Shown: piece after piece, positions 52,940 to 63,843 of the stretch | Layout: every line of letters begins with the position of its first letter | Numbering within the stretch: the first letter of the stretch is position 1 | NCBI RefSeq assembly: GCF_004114615.1 | Contig: NZ_CP035300.1 | Location: forward strand, 2,356,001 to 2,420,000 | DNA from: Dyella sp. M7H15-1 | GTDB lineage: Bacteria > Pseudomonadota > Gammaproteobacteria > Xanthomonadales > Rhodanobacteraceae | Length of the DNA: 64,000 nucleotides | Direction: 5' to 3' | Translations under genes and position numbers: made by a program | Notes under the pieces: model-generated | Told to the model about the DNA's origin: nothing | Database searches by the model: none | Seen by the model: the letters and a program-made list of their open reading frames with translations, nothing else

Positions 52940-53857
52940 TCAGGAGCTCGTGGGACGAGGAAGGCCGAACCATTCTTCCCATTTGACCAGCAAACGCTCC
53001 AGTTCCAGGGTCAGGAGAGCGAACCGGGCGTCCATCTCGGCGGCGGCGTCCTGCTGGCTATCGCCCAGTTCATCGAGCACCGCATCGAGGAATTTCAGCT
53101 TGCGCACCACCAGATCTTCGCCCAGCACGAAGCTGATGCGGTCATCGAATACCAGACCAAGCTGGAACACCTGCTTGCCGTTGCGCAGGTGTTCTTTCAC
53201 TTCCTCGGCTTCGAGGTCCTGGCGGCGACAGCGCGCAATCGCGCCGGTCGCGGTGGCTGGGTCGCGCAGTTCGCATTCATCACCCAACGCAAGACCGCCC
53301 GGCAGGTTGCCGTTGGTGAGCCAATCGGTCATCAGCACGCGCGGGCCTTCTTCTGGCGCCAATGGCACGGCCGGAAAACTGCCGAGTGCTTCGCGAACTT
53401 GCGTCAGCGCGTTTTCCGCCGATTTGCGGCTGGACGTATCCAGCACCAGCCAGCCGTTCTTGCGATCAACGTAGGCAGACATGCGCGAGCTGCGCACGAA
53501 AGCACGCGGCAGTAGTTCGGTAAGCAAGTCTTCCTTGAGGCGCTTGCGTTCGCGGCCACCCACCTTGCGGCCTTCTTCTTCGGCGATCTTTTGCACCTTG
53601 CGCTGCAGTTCGTCGTTCACCACAGCGGAAGGCAACAACTTTTCCTCGCCACCAACGGTGATGAGCGTGCAGGCATTCACCCCATGTGTCATCGGCGCAT
53701 CATCGCCACGACCGACCGGCGGCACGAAACCGCGCGTGCTCATTTCCAGTGGGCCGCAGGGACGCAGGCGATGTTCACCCAGCGCCTCTTCGAGGCGTTT
53801 CAGATCTTCGGCAACGGCGGGGGAAAAGCGGAATAGCGTGAGGTTGCGGAAAAACAT
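52940..53857 (-). CDS. rdgC: Recombination-associated protein RdgC
   Basis: A 305-residue RdgC (E. coli 303). It starts MFFRNLTLFRF and has the conserved ERKRLKEDLLTELLPRAF block. RdgC forms a ring around DNA and restrains RecA. Confidence 0.95.
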   Translation of the reverse strand: MFFRNLTLFRFSPAVAEDLKRLEEALGEHRLRPCGPLEMSTRGFVPPVGRGDDAPMTHGVNACTLITVGGEEKLLPSAVVNDELQRKVQKIAEEEGRKVGGRERKRLKEDLLTELLPRAFVRSSRMSAYVDRKNGWLVLDTSSRKSAENALTQVREALGSFPAVPLAPEEGPRVLMTDWLTNGNLPGGLALGDECELRDPATATGAIARCRRQDLEAEEVKEHLRNGKQVFQLGLVFDDRISFVLGEDLVVRKLKFLDAVLDELGDSQQDAAAEMDARFALLTLELERLLVKWEEWFGLPRPTSS

Positions 53858-53883
53858 GGAGGATCCAGTTCACAAATATCCGT

Positions 53884-53956
53884 CATCCCGGCGCAGGCCG
53901 GGACCCAGCGTCTTGATGCAACAAGCCACTGGGCCCAGCCTTCGCCGGGGCGACGA
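53884..53956. repeat. Dispersed palindromic repeat, CGTCATCCCGGCG type
   Basis: Arms beginning CGTCATCCCGGCG and ending GCCGGGGCGACG enclose about 40 bases. It fills the gap between tyrB and rdgC and resembles an intergenic repeat found widely in proteobacteria. Confidence 0.75.
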
Positions 53957-53967
53957 TGTTGGGAGTG

Positions 53968-55167
53968 TCAGCGGATAACAGCGGTGACAGCAGCCACGAC
54001 GTTATCGAGATTACCGCGATTGAGCGCAGCCACACAGATGCGGCCAGTGCCAATGGCGTAGATTGCGTGTTCTTCGCGCAGGCGATCCACTTGCGCCTTG
54101 TTCAAGCCCGAGTACGAAAACATGCCTGCCTGCTTTTGGATGAAACCGAACTGCGGCGCACCGTTGGCAGCAAGCTTTTCCACCATGCCGGCACGCATCG
54201 CATGGATGCGTTCGCGCATGCCGGTGAGCTCATCCTCCCACAATGCACGCAGCTCTACGCTATTGAGCACGCCGGCGACCAGCGCGCCACCGTGTATGGA
54301 TGGGCTGGAATAGATCGAACGGATGATGCGCTTGACCAGCGACTGCACACGCAAAGCTTCTTCGCGGTTCGCACCGACGATCGACAGCGCGCCCACGCGC
54401 TCCCCATACAGCGAGAACGACTTGGAGTACGAATTGGCGACCACGAAAGATTCAATACCGGATTCGGCAAACAAGCGAACCGCTGCGGCGTCCTCGTCGA
54501 TGCCCTTGTCGAAGCCCTGATAAGCCATGTCGATGAAGGGCAGCAGACCACGCTCCTTCACCAGCGCCACCACTTGCTTCCACTGCTCGACGGTCAGGTC
54601 GACGCCAGTGGGATTGTGGCAGCAGGCATGCAGCAGTACGACCGTGCCCGGCTCCAGCTTGCCGAGATCGGCGAGCATGCCCGCGGAATCCAGGCCATGC
54701 GTGACTGCATCGTAGTAGGCGTAATCGACGACCTCAAAACCGGCGGCATGGAAGACCACGCGATGGTTTTCCCAGCTCGGACGGCTGATGGCCACCTTAG
54801 CCTTGGGCAGCGCCTTGTGTAGCAAGTCCGCACCAACACGCAGCGCACCGCTGCCGCCCACCGTTTGCGATGTCGCCACGCGGCCGGCAGTCAGTAGCGG
54901 AGAGTCGGCGCCAAATACCAGTTTCTGGGTTGCCTGCGTATACGTCGGTAAGCCGTCGATCGGCAGGTAACCGCGCGGCTTGGCTTCGCGCGCCAGCGCT
55001 TCTTCCACTTCGCACACAGCGCGCAGCAGCGGGATGCGGCCCGTTTCGTCGTAGTAAATACCCACGCCAAGATTGACCTTGCCGGGGCGGGCATCAGCCA
55101 CGAAAGCCTCGGTAAGCCCCAGGATCGGATCGCCTGGGGTCATTTCAACGGATGCAAAGAGGGACAT
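53968..55167 (-). CDS. tyrB: Aromatic amino acid (class I) aminotransferase
   Basis: A 399-residue PLP enzyme (E. coli TyrB 397). The PLP lysine is in NSYSKSFSLYGERVG; HNPTG and the late CVAALNRGN arginine motif of class I enzymes are visible. It makes phenylalanine, tyrosine or aspartate; TyrB versus AspC cannot be settled from sequence alone. ATG 55167 gives MSLFASVEMTPGDPILGL. Confidence 0.9.
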   Translation of the reverse strand: MSLFASVEMTPGDPILGLTEAFVADARPGKVNLGVGIYYDETGRIPLLRAVCEVEEALAREAKPRGYLPIDGLPTYTQATQKLVFGADSPLLTAGRVATSQTVGGSGALRVGADLLHKALPKAKVAISRPSWENHRVVFHAAGFEVVDYAYYDAVTHGLDSAGMLADLGKLEPGTVVLLHACCHNPTGVDLTVEQWKQVVALVKERGLLPFIDMAYQGFDKGIDEDAAAVRLFAESGIESFVVANSYSKSFSLYGERVGALSIVGANREEALRVQSLVKRIIRSIYSSPSIHGGALVAGVLNSVELRALWEDELTGMRERIHAMRAGMVEKLAANGAPQFGFIQKQAGMFSYSGLNKAQVDRLREEHAIYAIGTGRICVAALNRGNLDNVVAAVTAVIR

Positions 55168-55293
55168 TGGAAGCCTAGAAGTAAGTAAAGAGGAGTGAGA
55201 AGTGGGCGAAGAACCCACTCAAGCAAAAGGGAGACGCGTGGAAGTAAAAAAACGTACGAAGAACAACCGTCGCACAAGCGATAGGTTTCTCTC

Positions 55294-56166
55294 TCACTCC
55301 TTTTCACTCACTCCTTTATCCGCAAGCCAACCATGGACATCGGCTCGCCGGGCACCTTCGCGGGAACCTAGCGAAGCAAAGTCGAAAAACTGGCGATCCG
55401 CCAATTGCGAGGGCGCCACGTTGCCCAGCGCGTGAAACATGCTTTCGCTACGCCCAGGATGCTGGCGCTCCCACTCGTGCAACATGCGGTTTACGGCCTT
55501 GCGCTGCAAGTTTTCCTGCGAACCGCAGAGATTACAGGGAATGATCGGAAACTGCCTGTGCTCGGCATAGTCCGAAATGTCACTTTCCTTGCAGTAGGCC
55601 AGCGGACGGATGACCACGTGACGGCCATCGTCCGAGCGCAACTTCGGCGGCATGGCCTTGAGAGCGCCCTGATAGAACAGGTTGAGGAAAAAGGTACCGA
55701 GGATATCGTCGCGATGGTGGCCTAACGCGATCTTGGTTACACCATTGGCCGCGGCCCAGGCATATAACGCGCCACGGCGCAGCCGCGAACAGAGGCTGCA
55801 CAGGGTCTTGCCCTCAGGAACCACCCGGGTGACCGTGCTGTAAGTATCCTGCTCAAGAATATAAAAGGGCACCCCGCGTTCAGTCAGATACTGTGGCAGC
55901 ACATGCTCCGGGAATCCGGGCTGCTTCTGATCCAGATTCACCGCAATCAACTCGAAACGAACCGGTGCTTTGATCTGCAAGCAAAGCAGGATGTCCAACA
56001 TGGTGTACGAATCCTTGCCGCCGGACAGGCACACCATCACCTTGTCACCATCTTCGATCATGTTGTAGTCGGCAATCGCCTGACCTACCTGATGGCGGAG
56101 GCGCTTGGCCAACTTACCGGCCTCATAGGCGTGCTTGCGGGCGGTTTCTGGCAGGGGTGCAGACAT
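55294..56166 (-). CDS. ttcA: tRNA 2-thiocytidine biosynthesis protein TtcA
   Basis: A 290-residue PP-loop enzyme. The ATP motif is SGGKDS, and the two CxxC pairs (CSLC, CNLC) hold the iron-sulphur cluster. It thiolates C32 of certain tRNAs. ATG 56166 (MSAPLPETA) avoids an upstream tail lacking family similarity. Confidence 0.95.
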   Translation of the reverse strand: MSAPLPETARKHAYEAGKLAKRLRHQVGQAIADYNMIEDGDKVMVCLSGGKDSYTMLDILLCLQIKAPVRFELIAVNLDQKQPGFPEHVLPQYLTERGVPFYILEQDTYSTVTRVVPEGKTLCSLCSRLRRGALYAWAAANGVTKIALGHHRDDILGTFFLNLFYQGALKAMPPKLRSDDGRHVVIRPLAYCKESDISDYAEHRQFPIIPCNLCGSQENLQRKAVNRMLHEWERQHPGRSESMFHALGNVAPSQLADRQFFDFASLGSREGARRADVHGWLADKGVSEKE

Positions 56167-56273
56167 GGTGACGACATCGGACGACGGGCAAGCGCCTATT
56201 GTACCTATCCCACCTACCCCATTCCGACGCGCTACAATCACGGCTCTATCGCCGCCCTTTACGATTGCCCGCC

Positions 56274-56480
56274 ATGCAGGCCCAGGATCCGACCCAGATC
56301 GCCCATCTACTGGCCGAACTACGCCAGGAGCATCGTGATCTGGATGTCGCCATCGAACAACTCATCACCTCGATCGGCTGCGACGAACTCCAGATCACCC
56401 GCATGAAAAAGCGCAAGCTGCTGCTGAAGGACACCATCGCGCGGCTGGAAAGCAAACTCATTCCCGACCTCGACGCCTGA
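56274..56480 (+). CDS. YdcH-family (DUF465) small protein
   Basis: A 68-residue helical protein. [20 protein letters not shown] and [16 protein letters not shown] are typical of the YdcH/DUF465 family, predicted to form a coiled coil. Function unknown. A TACAAT at 56233-56238 may be its -10 box. It is followed five bases later by the acetyltransferase gene. Confidence 0.9.
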   Translation: MQAQDPTQIAHLLAELRQEHRDLDVAIEQLITSIGCDELQITRMKKRKLLLKDTIARLESKLIPDLDA

Positions 56481-56485
56481 GCCTC

Positions 56486-57118
56486 ATGCCCATCCTTACC
56501 CCGGCCGCCCTGCAGGACGAGCACGTCCTGCTCGAACCCCTCGGCCCACGCCACGCGCCCGCTCTTGAAGCCGCTGCCGCGGATGGCGAACTCTGGAAGC
56601 TGTGGTTCACCAGCGCTCCGGAACCTGGCCAGGCCAGGGCGTACATCGACAAAGCGCTCGATGGCCTGGCTGCCCATACGATGCTTCCCTTCGCGGTACG
56701 CGAGAAAACCAGCGGCCAGATCGTCGGCGCCACACGTTTCTATGACTTCGTCCCGGAATTGCCACGCATCGCGCTTGGCTACACCTGGTACGCCAAGCGC
56801 TGGCAGAAGAGCCACCTCAATACCGCCTGCAAACGCCTGCTGTTGAAGCATGCCTTCGAGGTACTCAATTGCGTGGCGGTGGAATTTCATACCGATCATC
56901 GCAACCTGGATTCACAACGCGCCATCGAGCGCCTGGGTGCGCATAAGGACGGCGTGCTTCGCGCCCACAAGCGTCGGCCGGACGGCACGCTGCGCGACAC
57001 GGTGTGTTACTCGATCATTGCCAGCGAATGGCCGGATGTGCAGCGTTGGCTGGATATGCGGTTGGCGCGGCTGACATCGCTGGGGTGCAAACCCCAACAT
57101 CGCGATGCGCGGCTGTGA
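56486..57118 (+). CDS. GNAT-family N-acetyltransferase, RimJ/RimL type
   Basis: A 210-residue acetyltransferase. VLLEPLGPRHAPAL at the start and WYAKRWQKSHLNTACKRLLL (acetyl-CoA loop) mark the family, with VEFHTDHRNLDSQRAIERLG near the end. The acceptor is unknown. The last 12 or so residues are encoded by the left arm of a palindromic repeat (57082-57138), so the natural C-terminus appears to have been extended by the repeat. Confidence 0.88.
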   Translation: MPILTPAALQDEHVLLEPLGPRHAPALEAAAADGELWKLWFTSAPEPGQARAYIDKALDGLAAHTMLPFAVREKTSGQIVGATRFYDFVPELPRIALGYTWYAKRWQKSHLNTACKRLLLKHAFEVLNCVAVEFHTDHRNLDSQRAIERLGAHKDGVLRAHKRRPDGTLRDTVCYSIIASEWPDVQRWLDMRLARLTSLGCKPQHRDARL

Positions 57119-57138
57119 CGATGTTGGGGTTTACACCC
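57082..57138. repeat. REP-like palindrome at the acetyltransferase 3' end
   Basis: Arms GGGGTGCAAACCCCAAC and GTTGGGGTTTACACCC match with one mismatch. Sister of the element between xpsE and xpsF. Confidence 0.88.
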
Positions 57139-57345
57139 GAATGGCGCTTACTTAAGCCCCTCTCCCTTTGGGGCTGGGGGTGAGGGTACGGTCGGAGTGC
57201 AATGACAAACACTTGTACAAGAAACGATCCCCGCGCTCCGCCCGAACCCTCACCCCCAGCCCCTCTCCCGAAGGGAGAGGGGAGTGTTCCGCGCGCATTG
57301 CAATCGACGAGCAAGCGTTTAAGTAAGCACCATTCGGTTTACAAC
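57128..57345. repeat. Large compound palindromic element upstream of the leucine operon
   Basis: Inner arms of CCCTCTCCC type lie at 57157-57187 and 57246-57282. They are surrounded by outer arms with AATGGCGCTTACTTAA (57140-57155) and TTAAGTAAGCACCATT (57315-57330), matching at 15 of 16 positions. The central 58 bases are unique. The shape is like a MITE or folded repeat pair; no coding content. Confidence 0.75.
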
Positions 57346-57497
57346 CTACGCCATTTTCGTCGAAACGCCGCATGGTTTCGAATGAAACAACATCGTTGCG
57401 CATGAAACCAAACTACTTGCGAGTGCTTGATTCATATGGACGTTTAGCCATCCATACGCACGCGAATCGACAATTTGGAAAATTTCTCAAAAAATAG

Positions 57498-57527
57498 TTG
57501 ACACATCTACACAACATACCGTACGGT
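57498..57527 (+). promoter_or_regulatory. Candidate leucine operon promoter
   Basis: A consensus -35 TTGACA (57498-57503) and a weak -10 TACGGT (57522-57527) with an 18-base spacer. Transcription would begin about 57534, at or next to the first leader-peptide ATG. Confidence 0.55.
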
Positions 57528-57534
57528 CGACGAT

Positions 57535-57672
57535 ATGCCGCAACGCAACAGCCACCGCGAATTCATCGCTGCGATCCGTCCACCGACGTTGATCGACATG
57601 CTGCCGCTTACCGGCCTCCTTCTTATTTCCCTTGTACTCGTACTCCTTATTACCCACGGAGGTGCGGGCTGA
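57535..57672 (+). CDS. leuL: Leucine operon leader peptide
   Basis: A 45-codon open frame whose second half reads GLLLISLVLVLLIT, a dense run of Leu, Val and Ile codons just ahead of a terminator hairpin. This is the layout of branched-chain amino acid attenuators. An internal ATG at 57598 would give a 23-residue peptide with the same control codons. Neither start has a clear ribosome-binding site; the first may be read as a near-leaderless message. Confidence 0.8.
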   Translation: MPQRNSHREFIAAIRPPTLIDMLPLTGLLLISLVLVLLITHGGAG

Positions 57673-57719
57673 AGGCGCGTGTCAAGGTAAAGCAAAACTA
57701 ACCTAGATACCCCAAGGAA

Positions 57720-57750
57720 CCCCGCATCCGACCAGGATGCGGGGTTTTTT
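57720..57750 (+). terminator. Attenuator terminator of the leucine operon
   Basis: A perfect 10-bp GC-rich stem CCCCGCATCC, loop GACCA, complement, and six Ts. It ends 34 bases before leuA. With the leader peptide it should stop transcription when charged leucyl (and valyl/isoleucyl) tRNA is plentiful. Confidence 0.92.
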
Positions 57751-57784
57751 ATCGCCCTCGCCATCACCTAAACGGAGCCAGGCC

Positions 57785-59388
<1,604 letters not shown>

Positions 59389-59392
<4 letters not shown>

Positions 59393-60801
59393 GCGCGCGC
59401 ACACTATTTGAAAAGATTTGGGACGCTCACATCGTAGCGCCCGAAAGCGCCGATACGCCGACCGTTTTGTACATCGACCTGCATCTGGTGCACGAAGTCA
59501 CTTCACCGCAGGCGTTCAGCGAATTGCGTTCGCGTGGCTTGAAACTGCGTCGCCCGGATCGCACGCTGGCGACGCTGGACCATTCCACGCCGACCTTGCC
59601 CGTGGCAGCGAACGGCGAGCGTCCGTATGCGAATGCGGAAGCAAAAGCGCAGGTCGCACAGTTGGAAGCCAATTGCCGTGAATTCGGCGTGCCGTTGTAC
59701 GGCTGGGACAGCAGCGACCGTGGCATCGTGCATGTGATCGGTCCCGAATTGGGCGCCACCCAACCAGGCATGACCATTGTGTGCGGCGACAGCCACACTT
59801 CCACGCACGGTGCGTTCGGTGCACTAGCGTTCGGTATCGGCACCACGGAAGTCGGCCACGTGATGGCGGCGCAATGCCTATTGCAGCGCAAGCCGAAAAC
59901 CTTCGCGATTCACGTCGACGGCAAACTGCCGCGTGGCGTCGGCGCGAAGGATCTGATCTTGCACATCATCGGCGAGATCGGCGTCGACGGTGGCACCGGC
60001 TACGTGCTCGAGTACCGCGGCGAAGCGATCGAAGCACTGTCGATGGAAGAGCGCATGACGGTGTGCAATATGTCGATCGAAGCTGGTGCACGCGCAGGTT
60101 TGATCGCGCCGGATGAAACTACCTTTGCCTGGTTGAAAGGCCGCCCGCGTGCACCGCAAGGCGCTGCGTGGGATGCAACAGTGCAACGCTGGTGCGGGCT
60201 GCGCAGCGACGAAGGCGCGAAGTACGATCGCGAAGCGCGTATCGACGCCAGCCAGATTCGCCCCACTGTCACCTACGGCACACATCCGGGCATGGCGATC
60301 GCGATGGACAAGCCGGTCCCCGTCGCACGCAATGCGGTCGAGCAACGCGCGCTGGATTACATGCAGGCGAAGGCGAACCAGCCGATGCAGGGCACCGCGG
60401 TGGATGTGGTGTTTATCGGCAGCTGCACCAACTCGCGTCTTTCCGATCTGCGCGAAGCCGCCAACGTGATGCGCGGTCGCCACGTTGCCAATGGCGTGCG
60501 CGTGCTGGTCGTGCCTGGCTCCGAAGCGGTGCGTCGCGATGCGGAGAAAGAAGGCTTGCACGAAGTGTTTCTGGCCGCCGGTGCGGAATGGCGCATTCCC
60601 GGTTGCTCGATGTGCATCGCTATGAATGGCGACTTGGCACAGCCGGGGCAGCTGGTGGTGAGCACGTCGAACCGCAATTTCGAGGGTCGCCAAGGCAAAG
60701 GGGCGCGCACCGTGCTGGCCAGTCCGGCTACGGCTGCCGCTTCTGCGATTGCCGGCGCGATTGCCGACCCACGCGAATACCTGACGGAGGTGGCTGCATG
60801 A
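59389..60801 (+). CDS. leuC: 3-isopropylmalate dehydratase large subunit
   Basis: A 470-residue aconitase-family subunit. The iron-sulphur cysteines are in GSCTNSR and [10 protein letters not shown]. It forms the isomerase with LeuD. The ATG overlaps the leuA stop by four bases. Confidence 0.97.
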
Positions 60802-60825
60802 ACGCCACACACTCGCGTGAACAGT

Positions 60826-60930
60826 CCCCTCTCCCCTCCGGGGAGAGGGCTAGGGTGAGGGGCGAATCTCGCCGCGCGCTTCATGCGAAGCGCTCCCCCT
60901 CACCTCAATCCTCTCCCCAAAGGGGAGAGG
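60826..60930. repeat. Paired palindromic repeat between leuC and leuD
   Basis: Arms CCCCTCTCCCCTCCGGGGAG... at 60826-60862 and CCCCTCACCTCAATCC... at 60896-60930, each containing a hairpin. Relatives occur at 24259 and 57157. It fills most of the 154-base gap in an otherwise tight operon. Confidence 0.85.
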
Positions 60931-60955
60931 AAGCCTGCTTCGCTGGAGTTTTGCT

Positions 60956-61540
60956 ATGAAACCTGTCACCCGCATCCACTCGCGCACCGCTGTGCTGCTC
61001 GACGAAAACATCGACACCGACCGCATCATCCCCGCGCGCTTTCTCACCACCACCGAACGCGCTGGCCTGGGCAAGTTCTGCTTCAACGATTGGCGCTACG
61101 CCCAAGATGGCAGCGATAACCCGGATTTCCCGCTCAACAAACCCGAAGCGAACGGTTGCGCCATCCTGGTCGCGGGCCGCAACTTCGGCTGCGGCTCCTC
61201 ACGCGAGCACGCACCGTGGGCGCTGCTGGATGACGGCATCCAGGCCGTGCTGTGCAGCGAGATCGCAGACATCTTCCGCGGCAATGCATTGAAGAACGGC
61301 CTGCTCGCCATCGTGATCGATGAAGCCGAGCACCGCTGGTTGCTGAATAATCCGGGCATCGAACTATCCATCGATGTGCGCGAACAGGCCATCCAGCTTC
61401 CCAATGGCGGACATATCCGCTTCCAACTGGAGCCGTTCGCACGCCATTGCCTGTTGAACGGCGTCGATCAGCTCGGCTTTCTGCTTCAGCACCATGACGC
61501 AATCACCCAATACGAACACCAACAGGAGAAAGCGGCATGA
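60956..61540 (+). CDS. leuD: 3-isopropylmalate dehydratase small subunit
   Basis: A 194-residue swivelling subunit, with the signature [15 protein letters not shown] near residue 78. It works with LeuC. The stop overlaps the leuB start by four bases. Confidence 0.97.
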   Translation: MKPVTRIHSRTAVLLDENIDTDRIIPARFLTTTERAGLGKFCFNDWRYAQDGSDNPDFPLNKPEANGCAILVAGRNFGCGSSREHAPWALLDDGIQAVLCSEIADIFRGNALKNGLLAIVIDEAEHRWLLNNPGIELSIDVREQAIQLPNGGHIRFQLEPFARHCLLNGVDQLGFLLQHHDAITQYEHQQEKAA

Positions 61541-62628
61541 ACGCTCGCATCGTCACCCTGCCCGGCGACGGCGTAGGTCCGGAAGTTACCGACGCGGCAG
61601 TTGCCGTACTGAAAGCCGTGGCCGAACGCAGCGGCCACACGTTTGAATTCGAAACGCATCTGATCGGCGGCTGCGCGATCGATGCCACCGGCGAGCCGCT
61701 GCCCGCGGCGACATTGGAAGCGTGCAAGAAAGCCGACGCGGTGTTCCTGGGCGCCGTCGGCGGTCCGAAGTGGTCCGATCCGCAGGCCAAGGTGCGCCCT
61801 GAACAGGGATTGCTGGCGCTGCGTGCAGCCTTGGGCGTGTTCGCCAATCTGCGTCCATTGCATGTGCATCCGGCACTGGCGGCACTGTCGCCGCTGAAGA
61901 ATGAAAAACTCAAAAACGTCGACGTGCTGTTCGTGCGCGAACTAACCGGCGGTGCGTACTTCGGCGCCAAGACCCGTACCACCGACACCGCGACGGATGA
62001 GTGCAAATACACCGTGGCCGAAATCGAGCGCGTCACCCGCCGCGCGTTCGAACTGGCGCGCGAGCGCAAACAACACATCACTTCCGTCGACAAAGCCAAC
62101 GTGCTGGAAACCTCGCGCCTGTGGCGCAGCACGGTGACGCGTGTCGCTGCCGAATATCCGGATGTGAAGCTGGAGCACCAGTTGGTCGATTCGATGGCGA
62201 TGCTGTTGTTGACCCAGCCGTCGCGCTACGACGTGGTGGTCACCGAAAACCTGTTCGGCGACATCCTCACCGACGAAGCCGCGGCCTTGGCCGGCTCGCT
62301 CGGCTTGTTGCCATCCGCCTCGCTGGGCGAAGGCAAGGTCGGTTTGTACGAACCCATTCACGGCTCCGCGCCGGATATCGCCGGCCAGAACGTCGCCAAC
62401 CCGCTGGGCGCGATCCTGTCCGCCGCGCTGCTGCTGCGCCACTCGCTGGGCTTGGAAATCGAAGCCGCCACGATCGAAGCCGCGGTAGCCCACGTATTGA
62501 GCAACGGCCCGCATAGTTGCGATATCGGCGGCAAAGCTTCCACCCGTGACATGCGCGATGCCGTGATCGCCGCGCTCGACGACGTTGCCACGCCCGCCTT
62601 CCTGTGCGGCCTGCGTGCGTGCGGCTGA
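61537..62628 (+). CDS. leuB: 3-isopropylmalate dehydrogenase
   Basis: A 363-residue NAD-dependent enzyme, the third step of leucine synthesis. It opens with [12 protein letters not shown]; substrate arginines lie in ELTGGAYFG and neighbouring blocks, and [14 protein letters not shown] marks cofactor binding. Confidence 0.97.
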   Translation: MNARIVTLPGDGVGPEVTDAAVAVLKAVAERSGHTFEFETHLIGGCAIDATGEPLPAATLEACKKADAVFLGAVGGPKWSDPQAKVRPEQGLLALRAALGVFANLRPLHVHPALAALSPLKNEKLKNVDVLFVRELTGGAYFGAKTRTTDTATDECKYTVAEIERVTRRAFELARERKQHITSVDKANVLETSRLWRSTVTRVAAEYPDVKLEHQLVDSMAMLLLTQPSRYDVVVTENLFGDILTDEAAALAGSLGLLPSASLGEGKVGLYEPIHGSAPDIAGQNVANPLGAILSAALLLRHSLGLEIEAATIEAAVAHVLSNGPHSCDIGGKASTRDMRDAVIAALDDVATPAFLCGLRACG

Positions 62629-62761
62629 GCGAGGCGACGCGTTGCAGACGCTCGGCCTGTCGCCGATGGACTTCAACGATATCCCGGCCACGCATGAGAT
62701 GTTGCGCTGAGCGGACACTCCCCCGCTTTCGGCGCAAAGCTGGCACGCTACACTTCCTCCC
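62629..62761. other. Gap between leuB and ubiA with a possible gene scrap
   Basis: One frame reads LQTLGLSPMDFNDIPATHE followed by MLR and a stop at about 62710. It looks protein-like but has no start of its own and may be the tail of a lost gene. I do not recognise it. Confidence 0.3.
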
Positions 62762-63793
62762 ATGACCCTGACTTCCCGCAAGCGCCCGCGGCGCAATCCA
62801 CCCGCGCCCGCCACCCACCGCCTGCGTCCTGCCGCCTCTGCGCCGACCATGCCGACCATGCCGACGAGTCCTGCGGACAGCTCGACCCGCGCTACGCGTG
62901 TGCTGGACTGGCTGCTACGCGGACTGCCGGATCGTCAGCGCCAGAAAGCGCATGACATGCTTGTACTTACCCGCATGGATCGCCCCATTGGCGCCCTGCT
63001 CCTGCTATGGCCGACCTGGTGGGCGCTTTGGCTCGCCGCCGGCGATTTTCCACCGTGGAAGCCCCTGATCATCTTCACCCTCGGCGTGTTCGCCATGCGT
63101 GCTGCGGGTTGCGCGATCAACGATTACGCCGACCGCAAGCTCGATCCGCAGGTAACGCGGACTGCCGGGCGCCCGATCGCCTCGGGCCGGATCACGCCGC
63201 GAGAGGCGCTGATCGTCTTCGCCTCGCTGCTGGGGTTTGCGTTCGTGCTGGTGCTGTTCACCAATGCGCTAACCATCAAGTTGTCGTTTATCGGCGCAGC
63301 GCTCGCGGCCATCTATCCCTTCACCAAGCGCTATACCGATCTGCCGCAGGTGGTGCTCGGCGCGGCTTTTGGCTGGTCGATCCCGATGGCTTTCGCCGCT
63401 GTGCAGAACACGGTGCCAGCCGTCGGCTGGGTGCTGTTCATCGCCAATATCCTGTGGTCGGTGATCTATGACACGGAATACGCGATGGTCGATCGCGATG
63501 ACGACATCAAGGTCGGCGCACGCTCCACCGCCATCCTGTTCGGCGACGCCGATCTCACCATCATCGGCGTGCTGATGGGCACCTTCATCACCGCCATGGT
63601 GATGGTCGGCACCCGTGCGCATCTGGGCTGGCCTTATTGGCTGTCCGTCGTCGCCACGGCCGGTTTGTTCGGCTGGCAGCAGTGGCTGATCCGCAACCGC
63701 GAACGCGATACTTGCCTTGCGGCGTTTCGGAACAACAATGGGGTAGGCTTAGCGTTGTGGATCGGCATAGCGCTGGCGTTGGCGATTCGCTGA
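62762..63793 (+). CDS. ubiA: 4-hydroxybenzoate polyprenyltransferase
   Basis: A membrane prenyltransferase that attaches the polyprenyl tail to 4-hydroxybenzoate in ubiquinone synthesis. The first Asp-rich motif is NDYADRKLD, the second YDTEYAMVDRDDD; about eight helices. The 343-residue frame is some 50 residues longer than usual; the extra N-terminus is Pro/Arg-rich. ATG 62852 or 62858, in an ATGCCGACC repeat, would be a more normal start. Its substrate may be supplied by XanB2. Confidence 0.92.
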   Translation: MTLTSRKRPRRNPPAPATHRLRPAASAPTMPTMPTSPADSSTRATRVLDWLLRGLPDRQRQKAHDMLVLTRMDRPIGALLLLWPTWWALWLAAGDFPPWKPLIIFTLGVFAMRAAGCAINDYADRKLDPQVTRTAGRPIASGRITPREALIVFASLLGFAFVLVLFTNALTIKLSFIGAALAAIYPFTKRYTDLPQVVLGAAFGWSIPMAFAAVQNTVPAVGWVLFIANILWSVIYDTEYAMVDRDDDIKVGARSTAILFGDADLTIIGVLMGTFITAMVMVGTRAHLGWPYWLSVVATAGLFGWQQWLIRNRERDTCLAAFRNNNGVGLALWIGIALALAIR

Positions 63794-63843
63794 CGCGCTC
63801 CGCTTTTTCATATTGCCGTCACAAGGCAGGATCGATCCTTCCC

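Noticed and set aside
60798-60959. Small open frame between leuC and leuD
   Set aside because: It reads through the palindromic repeat (PLPSGERARVRGE) and is a by-product of that repeat.
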